From contig NZ_JAJDFY010000001.1 in NCBI RefSeq assembly GCF_024704365.1, positions 2,399,001 to 2,463,000 of the forward strand: DNA of 64,000 nt. The letters run 5' to 3'. The DNA comes from Thermomonas sp. S9. GTDB taxonomy: Bacteria; Pseudomonadota; Gammaproteobacteria; Xanthomonadales; Xanthomonadaceae. Positions within the stretch are counted from its first letter, which is position 1. Every line of letters begins with the position of its first letter. Below are positions 31,077-39,122 of this stretch, piece by piece. Both the position numbers and the translations under genes were made by a program. The notes under the pieces are model-generated. The model did not search any database and was not told the origin of the DNA. It saw only the letters and a program-made list of their open reading frames with translations.

Positions 31077-31094
31077 ATTGCAGGTTTATGTCGG
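31077..31094 (-). promoter_or_regulatory. Candidate Pho box upstream of the porin
   Basis: On the minus strand CCGACAT AAAC CTGCAAT: two 7-mers each matching CTGTCAT at 5 of 7 positions, with the proper A-rich 4-bp spacer, ~119 bp upstream of the porin start. Moderate match. Confidence 0.5.
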
Positions 31095-31142
31095 ACTCAC
31101 GTTTTTTTCACGCTCGGCATGGTCATGCCGACCAGCGGCAGC

Positions 31143-31160
31143 CCGTCACGTGATCGTCAT
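31143..31160 (+). promoter_or_regulatory. Pho box upstream of pstS
   Basis: CCGTCAC GTGA TCGTCAT, two 7-mers with 11-bp period close to the PhoB consensus (CTGTCAT), continuing with ATTT and a weaker third unit CAGACGC. It lies 90 bp before the pstS GTG. No phoB/phoR genes are in this window. Confidence 0.72.
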
Positions 31161-31249
31161 ATTTCAGACGCACGCCTGTCACCGCACGGGGATGCAATAC
31201 GCGGCGAGCGGCCTGGCCGCCCATCGACCCCATTCACCAGGAGTGTTCC

Positions 31250-32272
31250 GTGCTCAAGTCCCTCAAGTCCCGCCTCGTCGTGCTCGCCCTGGCGACCAGC
31301 CTCGCCGGCTCCGCGTTCGCGGCCGACATCACCGGCGCCGGCTCGACCTTCGTGTATCCGATCCTGTCCAAGTGGTCGGCCGACTACAACGCCAAGACCG
31401 GCAACAAGATCAACTACCAGTCGATCGGTTCCGGCGGCGGCATCGCCCAGATCAAGGCCGCCACCGTGGACTTCGGCGCCTCCGACAAGCCGCTTCCGTC
31501 CGAGGAACTCAAGCAGGCCGGCCTGGCGCAGTTCCCGCTGGTGATCGGCGGCATCGTACCGGTGGTGAACGTGCCGGGCGTGGCCCCGGGCGCGATGAAG
31601 ATGGACGGCGCGCTGCTGGCCGACATCTACCTGGGCAAGATCACCAAGTGGAACGACCCGCGCATCGCCGCGCTCAATCCGGGCCTGAAGCTGCCGGATC
31701 TGAAGATCACCGTGGTGCACCGCTCCGACGGCTCCGGCACCACCTTCAACTTCACCAATTACCTGTCCAAGATCAGCCCGGAATGGAAGCAGAAGGTCGG
31801 CGAGGGCACCTCGGTGCCGTGGCCGGCCGGCGTCGGCGGCAAGGGCAACGAGGGCGTGGCGGCCTACACCCGCCAGATCCGCGGCGGCATCGGCTACGTG
31901 GAGTACGCCTACGCCCTGCAGAACAAGCTGACCTATGCGCTGATGAAGAATGCCGCCGGCAACTTCGTGCGCCCCAGCGACGAGACCTTCCAGGCCGCCG
32001 CCGCCAGCGCCAATTGGGGGGCCGCCAAGGACTTCAACCTGGTCATGACCAATGCGCCGGGCGCCAATGCCTGGCCGATCGCGGCCACCGTCTTCGTGAT
32101 GATGTACAAGAAGCCCAAGGATGCCGCGCGCACCCGCCAGGCGCTGAACTTCTTCAGGTGGGCGCTGGAAAACGGCCAGCCGCAGGCGACCTCGCTCGAT
32201 TACGTGCCGCTGCCGGCCCCGCTGGTGCAGCAGATCGAGACCTACTGGGCGCAGAACATCGCCAGCAAGTAA
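31250..32272 (+). CDS. pstS: Phosphate ABC transporter substrate-binding protein PstS
   Basis: 340 aa from GTG 31250, with AGGAG 6 nt upstream. Signal peptide LKSLKSRLVVLALATSLAGSAFA, then ADITGAGSTFVYPILSKW. The phosphate-binding loops are TGAGSTF, SIGSGGGIAQ and HRSDGSGTTFNF, all intact. Periplasmic high-affinity Pi receptor feeding PstCAB. Preceded by a Pho box and followed by a terminator that should make pstS mRNA more abundant than pstCAB. Confidence 0.96.
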   Translation: MLKSLKSRLVVLALATSLAGSAFAADITGAGSTFVYPILSKWSADYNAKTGNKINYQSIGSGGGIAQIKAATVDFGASDKPLPSEELKQAGLAQFPLVIGGIVPVVNVPGVAPGAMKMDGALLADIYLGKITKWNDPRIAALNPGLKLPDLKITVVHRSDGSGTTFNFTNYLSKISPEWKQKVGEGTSVPWPAGVGGKGNEGVAAYTRQIRGGIGYVEYAYALQNKLTYALMKNAAGNFVRPSDETFQAAAASANWGAAKDFNLVMTNAPGANAWPIAATVFVMMYKKPKDAARTRQALNFFRWALENGQPQATSLDYVPLPAPLVQQIETYWAQNIASK

Positions 32273-32293
32273 TCCTGCCTGCGGGTTGAGAAG

Positions 32294-32321
32294 AAGGCGG
32301 GCCCTTGGGGCCCGCCTTTTT
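32294..32321 (+). terminator. Terminator/attenuator after pstS
   Basis: AAGGCGGGCCC, TTGG loop, GGGCCCGCCTTTTT: a strong stem with T-run. A second Pho box follows immediately, so pstCAB-phoU can be transcribed independently. Confidence 0.92.
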
Positions 32322-32332
32322 CATCTTCGCGC

Positions 32333-32350
32333 ATGTCACGAAGTCGTCAT
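32333..32350 (+). promoter_or_regulatory. Second Pho box, upstream of pstC
   Basis: ATGTCAC GAAG TCGTCAT (7-4-7), followed by AAAAACAT, ~130 bp before the pstC start and downstream of the pstS terminator. Better consensus match than the porin site. Confidence 0.75.
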
Positions 32351-32478
32351 AAAAACATCGTTTCATAGCCGCTGCACATTGATCCTGTCGCCCCCACCCC
32401 GCCGCACGCCTTGATCCCGGCCCGACCGCCGGGGTCTCCACCCCCTGCCGCGCCACCGGCGGAGCCCTAGTCCCTGCG

Positions 32479-33447
32479 ATGAACGTCACCTCCGACAGCC
32501 TTGCCCAGACCCAGCGCGAACGCGCCGATCTGCGCACCGACACCCGTTTCCGCTGGCTGGTCACCGCCGCCGGCATGGTCGTATTGATCGCCCTGACCGC
32601 CGCCGCGCTGTCGATGCTGTGGGGTGGCCGCGCGGCTTTCCACAAGTTCGGCCTTGCGTTCTTCTGGACCGAACAGTGGGATGCGGTGCAGCAGCAGTTC
32701 GGCGCGCTGGTGCCGATCTACGGCACCGTGGTCACCTCCGCCATCGCCATGCTGATCGCGGTGCCGGTCAGTTTCGGCATCGCCTTCTTCCTGACCGAAA
32801 TCGCCCCACGCTGGCTGCGCGCGCCGATCGGCGCCGCCATCGAGCTGCTGGCCGGCATTCCGTCCATCATCTACGGCATGTGGGGTCTGTTCGTGCTGGC
32901 GCCGCTGCTGGGCGAGCATGTGTTCCCGTGGGTGGACGAGCATCTCGGCCAGCTGCCCGGCATCGGAGTGCTGTTCAGCGGCCCGCCGCTGGGGCTGGGC
33001 ATGGGCACCGCGGGGCTGGTGCTGGCCATCATGGTCATCCCGTTCGTTTCCTCGGTGATGCGCGAGGTGTTCCTCACCGTGCCGGGCCCGCTCAAGGAAT
33101 CGGCCTCCGCGCTCGGCGCGACCCGCTGGGAAGTGGTATGGGACGTGGTGCTGCCCTATACCCGCTCGGCGGTGATCGGCGGCATCTTCCTCGGCCTGGG
33201 TCGCGCGCTGGGCGAGACCATGGCGGTGACCTTCGTGCTCGGCAACGCGCACGCGCTCACCTTCTCGCTGCTGGAGCCGGGCAACTCGATCGCGGCCACC
33301 ATCGCCAACGAGTTCACCGAAGCCGATTCCAAGATGTACCTGTCGGCGCTGATCGCCCTCGGCTTCGTCTTGTTCATGCTGACCTTCGTCGTGCTCACGC
33401 TGGCACGCCTGATGCTGCGGCGGCTCAACCGCCAGGAGGGCCACTGA
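32479..33447 (+). CDS. pstC: Phosphate ABC transporter permease PstC
   Basis: 322 aa with about six membrane helices. The EAA-loop of the permease family reads [30 protein letters not shown] (located at residues ~200-230). The segment [22 protein letters not shown] is characteristic of PstC. Inner-membrane partner of PstA. TGATG-coupled to pstA. Confidence 0.95.
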   Translation: MNVTSDSLAQTQRERADLRTDTRFRWLVTAAGMVVLIALTAAALSMLWGGRAAFHKFGLAFFWTEQWDAVQQQFGALVPIYGTVVTSAIAMLIAVPVSFGIAFFLTEIAPRWLRAPIGAAIELLAGIPSIIYGMWGLFVLAPLLGEHVFPWVDEHLGQLPGIGVLFSGPPLGLGMGTAGLVLAIMVIPFVSSVMREVFLTVPGPLKESASALGATRWEVVWDVVLPYTRSAVIGGIFLGLGRALGETMAVTFVLGNAHALTFSLLEPGNSIAATIANEFTEADSKMYLSALIALGFVLFMLTFVVLTLARLMLRRLNRQEGH

Positions 33448-34301
33448 TGCGTCCGTCCCTGCACGGCTGGCGCGCGTTCAAGAACATCCTCGCCCAGGGG
33501 CTGGCGACCGCCGCCGCCCTGTTCGGCCTGTTCTGGCTGGTCTGGATCATGTGGACCACGCTGCGCAACGGCATCAGCGCGATCAGTCCGGCGCTGTTCA
33601 CCCAGATGACGCCTCCGCCCGGCGAGGAAGGCGGCGGCCTGCTCAATGCCTTTTTCGGCAGCGCGGTGATCAGCCTGATGGGCATCGCCATCGGCGCGCC
33701 GATCGGCGTGCTGGCCGGCACGTACCTCGCCGAATACGCCAGCCGGCATTGGCTGGGCGAGACCGTGCGCTTCGTCAACGACATCCTGCTGTCGGCGCCG
33801 TCGATCGTGCTCGGCCTGTTCGTGTACACCCTGGTGGTGGCGCAGATGGGCCACTTCTCGGCGCTGGCGGGCGGCATCGCGCTGGCCTTCATCGTGCTGC
33901 CGGTGGTGGTGCGCACCACCGACGAGATGCTGCGCCTGGTGCCGGTGCAGATGCGCGAGGCCGCGCTCTCGCTGGGCGTGCCGCAGTGGAAGATGATCCT
34001 GCAGGTGCTCTACCGCAGCGCCCTGCCCGGGATCGTCACCGGCATCCTGCTGGCGCTGGCGCGCATCAGCGGCGAAACCGCGCCGCTGCTGTTCACCGCG
34101 CTCAACAACCAGTACTGGACCACCAACCTGCTGGCGCCGATGGCCAATGTGCCGGTGGTGATCTTCCAGTTCGCGATGAGCCCCTACGACGGCTGGCACG
34201 CGCTGGCCTGGGCCGGCGCCTTCATCCTCACCCTGTTCGTGCTGGCGATCAGCCTGATCGCGCGGGCGATCGTGCTGCGCAACAAAATGACCCATGACTG
34301 A
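33447..34301 (+). CDS. pstA: Phosphate ABC transporter permease PstA
   Basis: 284 aa from ATG 33447, overlapping the pstC stop. Six helices; [20 protein letters not shown] and [18 protein letters not shown] are PstA hallmarks, and the EAA loop is [21 protein letters not shown]. The last 8 bp overlap the pstB start. Confidence 0.95.
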   Translation: MRPSLHGWRAFKNILAQGLATAAALFGLFWLVWIMWTTLRNGISAISPALFTQMTPPPGEEGGGLLNAFFGSAVISLMGIAIGAPIGVLAGTYLAEYASRHWLGETVRFVNDILLSAPSIVLGLFVYTLVVAQMGHFSALAGGIALAFIVLPVVVRTTDEMLRLVPVQMREAALSLGVPQWKMILQVLYRSALPGIVTGILLALARISGETAPLLFTALNNQYWTTNLLAPMANVPVVIFQFAMSPYDGWHALAWAGAFILTLFVLAISLIARAIVLRNKMTHD

Positions 34302-35132
34302 CCTGCGGACCATCCCGATGCCTTCCTCGCACGCCGCGGCCATGCCCGCCAACCACACCGCCGGGGGCGCCGCTGCCGCCGCCCAAGATCGCCGCGCGCA
34401 GCCTGAACTTCTTGGTACGACAAGTTCCACGCGGTCAAGAACATCAACCTCGACGTGCCGGAGAAGCACGTCACCGCGCTGATCGGGCCGTCCGGCTGCG
34501 GCAAATCCACCCTGCTGCGCGTGTTCAACCGCATCTACGCGCTCTACCCCAAGCTGCGCGCCGAAGGCGAGGTGCTGCTGGACGGCGACAACGTGCTGGA
34601 TCCGAAGTACCCGATCAACCGCCTGCGCAGCAAGGTCGGCATGGTGTTCCAGAAGCCGGTGCCGTTCCCGATGACGATCTACGAGAACGTCGCCTATGCC
34701 ATCCGCCATCACGAGCGGCTGTCGCGCTCGGAGCTGGACGACCGGGTGGAGCAGGCGCTGCGCCAGGCCGCGCTGTGGGACGAGGTGAAGGACAAGCTGA
34801 AGGCCAGCGGCCTGGGCCTGTCCGGCGGCCAGCAGCAGCGCCTGTGCATCGCGCGCGCGGTCGCCCTGCGCCCGGAGGTGCTGCTGCTGGACGAGCCGAC
34901 TTCGGCGCTGGATCCGATCTCCACCAGCCGCATCGAACAGCTGGTGGAAGAACTCAAGCAGACCTTTACGATCATGATCGTCACCCACAACATGCAGCAG
35001 GCGGCGCGCGTGTCCGATTTCACCGCGTTCATGTACCTGGGCGACCTGATCGAGCATGGCCCGACCACCCAGATTTTCTCGAATCCTGCCAAGCAGCAGA
35101 CCGAGGACTACATCACCGGGCGCTTCGGCTGA
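34294..35132 (+). pseudogene. pstB: Phosphate ABC transporter ATPase PstB, two one-base insertions
   Basis: From ATG 34294 ([15 protein letters not shown]), a surplus G in a G5 run (34363-34367) and a surplus T at 34412-34413 break the N-terminus. Correcting both gives [33 protein letters not shown], as expected, and 278 aa total. The remainder is intact: Walker [11 protein letters not shown]-loop [17 protein letters not shown], signature LSGGQQQR and Walker [12 protein letters not shown]. Energises PstCA. As the operon is otherwise complete, the insertions are probably sequence errors. Confidence 0.92.
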
Positions 35133-35190
35133 GCCACGCCGCCCACCGCGCCCGACGGCGCGCCGCCCAGCGCGGGACAGGAGCAAACGC

Positions 35191-35895
35191 ATGAACGAGC
35201 AAAGCAGCCATATCGTCCGCAGCTACGACCAGGAGCAGGCCGCCCTGCTCGATGATCTGATCCGGATGGGCAACATGGCGGTCGCCCAGCTGGAGGCGGC
35301 GCTGGACGTGGTGGAACGCCGCGACGGCAACGCCGCCGAGCGGGTGATCGCCAACGACGAGGCGATCGACACCCTGGAGCAGCAGGTCAACCACGACGTG
35401 ATCCACCTGATCCGGCGCGGCCCGCTGGCCACCGACCTGCGCATCATCCTCGCCGCGCTGCGCGTGGCCTCCGACATCGAGCGCATCGGCGACTATGCGG
35501 CCAACATCGCCAAGCGCTCGCTGGCGCTGAACCTGGCCCCGCCGCTGCCGCACACCCGCGGCCTGGGGGCGCTCGGCAAGCTGGCGGCACAGCAGGTACG
35601 CGACGTGCTCGCGGCCTACCGCGACCGCGACGGTGAAGCCGCCCTGCGCGTACGCGACCGCGATGCCGAACTGGACACCCTCTACACCGGGCTGTTCCGC
35701 GAGCTTTTGACCTACATGATGGAAGACCCGCGCGCGATCACACCGTGCACGCACCTGCTGTTCATGGCCAAGAACATCGAGCGCATCGGCGACCACGCCA
35801 CCAACATCGCCGAGAACATCTGGTTCCTGGTCCACGGCGAAAACCCGCTGCCGGAACGCGAGAAGCGCGACGAAAGCAACACCACCGTGGCCTGA
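35191..35895 (+). CDS. phoU: Phosphate signalling complex protein PhoU
   Basis: 234 aa from MNEQSSHIVRSYDQEQ at 35191. Two PhoU three-helix repeats, each with the metal-binding E/DxxxD pattern: VASDIERIGDYAANIAKR and MAKNIERIGDHATNIAE. Links PstSCAB occupancy to PhoR/PhoB signalling. Last gene of the pst operon. Confidence 0.95.
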   Translation: MNEQSSHIVRSYDQEQAALLDDLIRMGNMAVAQLEAALDVVERRDGNAAERVIANDEAIDTLEQQVNHDVIHLIRRGPLATDLRIILAALRVASDIERIGDYAANIAKRSLALNLAPPLPHTRGLGALGKLAAQQVRDVLAAYRDRDGEAALRVRDRDAELDTLYTGLFRELLTYMMEDPRAITPCTHLLFMAKNIERIGDHATNIAENIWFLVHGENPLPEREKRDESNTTVA

Positions 35896-35979
35896 TGCGC
35901 CCTGCCGGCGGCGCGCTGGCCACAGGCCGCCGCCACGGGTAGGATCGGGTTCCCGACCCACCTCCGCCAGGAGCCCGCC

Positions 35980-36450
35980 ATGTCCCAGATCCGCAAACCG
36001 CTGTCCGTGCTGCTCGGCGCCGCCGTCGCCACCGGCACCCTCGCCACCGGCAGCCTGTTCTCGATGGACGCGCTCGCCCACGGCTACATGCAGGACGCCG
36101 CCAGGGCCGGCAGCGGCAAGGCCGCCGAAGGCAAGTGCGGCGGCGAAGGCAAGTGCGGCGCCGGCAAGATGGCGGTCGCCAAGGCCAGCCACGAAGGCGG
36201 CTGCGGCATGGCGAAGATGGACACCGACAAGGATGGCCGCATCTCGCGCACCGAGTTCACCGCCGCGCACCCCGATCGGACAGCCATGTTCGCCGAGATC
36301 GACCGCGATGGCGACGGCTTCATCAGCCAGGCCGAGATGGACGCCCACCACGCCGCCATGCAGAAAGACGCCAAGCCGGCCGCCAAGGCCGCCAGCGAGG
36401 GCAAGTGCGGGGAAGGCAAATGCGGCGAGGGCAAGTGCGGCAGCATGTGA
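35980..36450 (+). CDS. bufA: EF-hand bufferin/HvfA-type RiPP metallophore precursor
   Basis: 156 aa. Residues 1-34 form a long signal peptide (MSQIRKPLSVLLGAAVATGT...ALA). The mature region carries five EGKCG motifs (at 50, 56, 140, 145 and 150) plus EGGCG at 72, six cysteines in all and no others. Between the two EGKCG clusters lie two canonical EF-hand loops: DTDKDGRISRTE (81-92) and DRDGDGFISQAE (108-119), both with Asp at 1/3/5 and Glu at 12. EGKCG-rich precursors with DUF692 partners are modified at Cys (thiooxazole/oxazolone-type) and bind copper in characterised examples. CAGGAG precedes the ATG. The DUF692 gene follows 6 bp after the stop. Confidence 0.85.
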   Translation: MSQIRKPLSVLLGAAVATGTLATGSLFSMDALAHGYMQDAARAGSGKAAEGKCGGEGKCGAGKMAVAKASHEGGCGMAKMDTDKDGRISRTEFTAAHPDRTAMFAEIDRDGDGFISQAEMDAHHAAMQKDAKPAAKAASEGKCGEGKCGEGKCGSM

Positions 36451-36456
36451 GCCGGC

Positions 36457-37278
36457 ATGCCCGCTGCCCTGCCTGCCCGTAGCGCCGGCCTCGGCCTGCG
36501 CCGCGCCCTGCTGGACGAGCTGCTCGCGGCGCCCGTGGGCGCCTTCGATTTCCTGGAATGCGCCCCCGACAACTGGATCGGCGTCGGCGGCGCGCTGGGC
36601 GAGCGGCTGGCGCAGCTCTCGACGCGCCATCCGCTGAGCTGCCACGGCCTGTCGCTCTCGCTGGGCGGGCCGGATCCGCTGGACCTGGACCTGCTGCGCC
36701 AGACCCGCGCCTTCCTCGACCGCCATCGCGCGGTGCTCTACAGCGAGCACCTGAGCTATTGCGCCGCCGGCGGCCAGCTGTACGACCTGCTGCCGCTGCC
36801 GCACACCGGGGACGCCGTGCGCCACGTCGCCGCGCGCATCCGCCAGGCACAGGACGCGCTCGGACGCCGGATCGCGGTCGAGAACGTGAGCACCTATGCG
36901 GTCCCGGCCGCAGAGATGGACGAAGCCGCGTTCGTGCGCGCGGTGCTGGACGAAGCCGACTGCGACCTGCTGCTGGACGTGAACAACGTGTACGTGAACG
37001 CCGCCAACCACGGCTTCGACGCGCGCGCGTACATCGCCGCGATGCCTTCGCCGCGGATCGTCGCGTATCACATCGCCGGCCATTACGACGAGCCCGACGG
37101 GCTCAAGATCGACACCCACGGCGCGGCGGTGAAGGACGCGGTGTGGGCGCTGCTCGACTTCGCCTATGCCACCCACGGCGTGCGCCCCACCCTGCTGGAG
37201 CGCGACTTCCACTTCCCGCCGCTGCCCGTGCTGCTGGACGAAGTGGCGCAGATCCGCGCGCTGCAGGCGGCGGCATGA
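36457..37278 (+). CDS. bufB: MNIO-family (DUF692) multinuclear iron peptide-modifying enzyme
   Basis: 273 aa, a TIM-barrel. Conserved metal-ligand candidates are visible: H63 (SCHGLS), E97/H98 (YSEHLSYC), E142 (VENVSTY), D174 and N177 ([11 protein letters not shown]), H205/H209 ([10 protein letters not shown]), D219/H221 (DTHG) and E248 (LERDFHF). Family members (MbnB, HvfB/BufB) use two or three irons and O2 to rearrange peptide cysteines. Its substrate is almost certainly the EGKCG protein encoded 6 bp upstream. ATGA overlap with the DUF2063 gene. Confidence 0.9.
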   Translation: MPAALPARSAGLGLRRALLDELLAAPVGAFDFLECAPDNWIGVGGALGERLAQLSTRHPLSCHGLSLSLGGPDPLDLDLLRQTRAFLDRHRAVLYSEHLSYCAAGGQLYDLLPLPHTGDAVRHVAARIRQAQDALGRRIAVENVSTYAVPAAEMDEAAFVRAVLDEADCDLLLDVNNVYVNAANHGFDARAYIAAMPSPRIVAYHIAGHYDEPDGLKIDTHGAAVKDAVWALLDFAYATHGVRPTLLERDFHFPPLPVLLDEVAQIRALQAAA

Positions 37279-38022
37279 GCGCGCTGCACGCACAGCTGCA
37301 CGCGCTGGCCGCGCACGTGCGCGACCCCGCCGCGCATCCCGGCCCGGCGGGAATCCCCGAGCGCCGCCTGCGGGTGTACCGCGAGCTGGTGCGCAACAAC
37401 CTCGATGCCCTGCTGGGCGGCACCTTCCCGGTGCTGCGCGACACCCTGGGGCAGGCGGGCTGGAATGCGCTGCGGGATCGCTTCCTCGCCGTCCACCGCA
37501 GCTCAGACGCCGCTGTTCCCTCGGCTGGGGCTGGAGTTCGTTGCCTTCCTCGCGAACGTCGAGGATCCGTCGCGGCCCTGGCTGGCGGAGCTGGCCGACT
37601 ACGAATGGGCCGAGCTCGGCCTGCAGCTGGCGGAGACCGCCGCCCCGCCGCACGACCGCGCGGCCGACCTGCTCGAAGGCATCCCGACGCTGTCGCCGCT
37701 GGCCTGGCCGCGCGCCTACCGCTGGTCGGTGCATCGCATCGGCCCCGGCTTCCAGCCCGCCGTCCCGCCGGCGCAGCCCACGCTGCTGCTGCTGCGCCGC
37801 GACGCCGACGGGCGCGTGCATTTCTCGCAGCTCTCGCCGCTGCTGTACCGGCTGCTGGAACTGGCGGACGGCAACACCGCCCGCAGCGCCCGCGCGCTGC
37901 TTTCGCAGCTGGCCGCGGACGCCGGCCAGCACGACAGCGCCGCTTTCCTGCGCGAGGCTCTGCCGATGCTGGCGCGGCTGCGCGAGGAAGGCGTGCTGGC
38001 GTGGCGCGCCGCTGCCGGCTGA
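37275..38022 (+). pseudogene. bufC: DUF2063 partner protein (HvfC/BufC), frameshifted
   Basis: The N-terminal half is typical DUF2063: IPERRLRVYRELVRNNLDALLGGTFPVLRDTLG. A surplus T at 37503 breaks the frame; removing it gives FLAVHRSQTPLFPRLGLEFVAFLANVED and a 248-aa protein ending LREEGVLAWRAAAG. DUF2063 proteins accompany DUF692 enzymes and by analogy with MbnC probably bind and present the precursor; the 'DNA-binding' label of the Pfam family is unsupported. Overlaps the DUF692 stop by 4 bp. Confidence 0.87.
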
Positions 38023-38140
38023 AACCGGGCGGCCCGCGGCGCGCAAGGTTGGGAAACTGTATCCCCGCGGCAACCGCGGCGCGTACTACCCTTGGGCAGC
38101 ATGGATGGCGTTCCACCCACCCATCCCCAAGGAGCTTCCC

Positions 38141-38437
38141 ATGCACCCCCTGTCCCGCACCGCCCTGCTCGCCGTCCTGACCACCCTCGCCTTGGCCGCC
38201 GTCGCCGGCACTCCGCCTGCCGCCAGGACCTCCGGCATCAGCCTGGAGCAGGCCCGCACGATCGCGCTCAAGGCCGCGCCCGGCAAGATCGTCAAGGAAG
38301 AGCGCGAGAAGGAGAATGGCGCCCTGCGCTATTCCTTCGACATCCAGCAAGACGGCAAGATCCACGAAATCGGCGTGGACGTGGTCACCGGCAAGATCGT
38401 CGAGGACAAGTTCGAAGACCCGGCCAACCGCGACTGA
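38141..38437 (+). CDS. PepSY-domain periplasmic protein
   Basis: 98 aa. Signal peptide MHPLSRTALLAVLTTLALAAVAG, then one PepSY domain (SLEQARTIALKAAPGKIVKEE, YSFDIQQDGKIHEIGVDVVTGKIVE). Clear ribosome site AGGAG 8 nt upstream. Small PepSY proteins often precede OmpR-type two-component systems and may modulate the sensor or bind metal. Only 10 bp separate it from the response regulator gene. Confidence 0.85.
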   Translation: MHPLSRTALLAVLTTLALAAVAGTPPAARTSGISLEQARTIALKAAPGKIVKEEREKENGALRYSFDIQQDGKIHEIGVDVVTGKIVEDKFEDPANRD

Positions 38438-38447
38438 CCCTACCGCC

Positions 38448-39122
38448 GTGCTGCGCATCCTGCTCGCCGAGGACGACGCCGAAACCCGCCAGTTCGTGGA
38501 ACGCGGGTTGCGCGAGCACGGCCACAACGTCCTCGCCGCCGAGCGCGGCGAGGATGCCCTGCATCTTGGCCTGACCGAGGCGCTGGACGTGATCGTGCTC
38601 GACCGCATGCTGCCGGGGCTGGACGGCCTGTCCGTACTCAAGCGCCTGCGCGCGGCCGATGTCGGCACGCCGGTGCTGATGCTGACCGCACTCGGGCGGA
38701 TCGAAGACCGCGTGAGCGGCCTGCAGGCCGGCGCCGACGACTACCTGGTCAAGCCGTTCGCCTTCAGCGAGCTGGCCGCGCGGGTGCAGGCGCTGGCGCG
38801 CCGGCGCGCGCCCGCCAGCGTCGCCACCGTGCTGCAGGCGGGCGGGATCGAGATGGACCTGCTGCGGCGCGAGGTGCGCCGCGCGGGCCGCCCGATCGCC
38901 CTGCAACCGCGCGAGTTCCGGCTGCTGGAGGAACTGCTGCGCAATGCCGGCGAAGTCGTGACCCGCAGCATGCTGCTGGAGCGGGTATGGGACTTCCACT
39001 TCGACCCGCAGACCAAGATCGTGGAAACCCATATGAGCCGCCTGCGCGCCAAACTCAACGACGGTTTCACCGAGGATGCGGTCGAAACCGTGCGCGGCGC
39101 CGGCTACCGGGTGCGCACATGA
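38448..39122 (+). CDS. OmpR-family response regulator
   Basis: 224 aa from GTG 38448 (VLRILLAEDDAETRQ). Receiver domain: acidic D9/D10, phospho-acceptor D52 in VIVLDRMLPG, T80 and K102 (VKPF). C-terminal winged helix with LQPREFRLLEELLRNAGEVVTRS and VETVRGAGYRVRT. Sequence is closest in style to metal-responsive regulators such as CusR/CopR. Couples by ATGA to the kinase gene. Confidence 0.9.
   Translation: MLRILLAEDDAETRQFVERGLREHGHNVLAAERGEDALHLGLTEALDVIVLDRMLPGLDGLSVLKRLRAADVGTPVLMLTALGRIEDRVSGLQAGADDYLVKPFAFSELAARVQALARRRAPASVATVLQAGGIEMDLLRREVRRAGRPIALQPREFRLLEELLRNAGEVVTRSMLLERVWDFHFDPQTKIVETHMSRLRAKLNDGFTEDAVETVRGAGYRVRT

Noticed and set aside
34294..34482. Programmed ribosomal frameshift in pstB
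   Set aside because: Two separate insertions are needed and no slippery heptamer or downstream pseudoknot is seen; the breaks fit the assembly-wide indel pattern.
35980..36450. Simple calmodulin-like EF-hand protein
   Set aside because: Five EGKCG motifs, all cysteines confined to them, and the adjoining DUF692/DUF2063 genes identify it as a RiPP precursor; the EF-hands are an added domain.
35113..38073. A 986-codon minus-strand open frame across phoU and the RiPP operon
   Set aside because: Covers four independent genes with recognisable families on the plus strand; the translation has no coherent domain.
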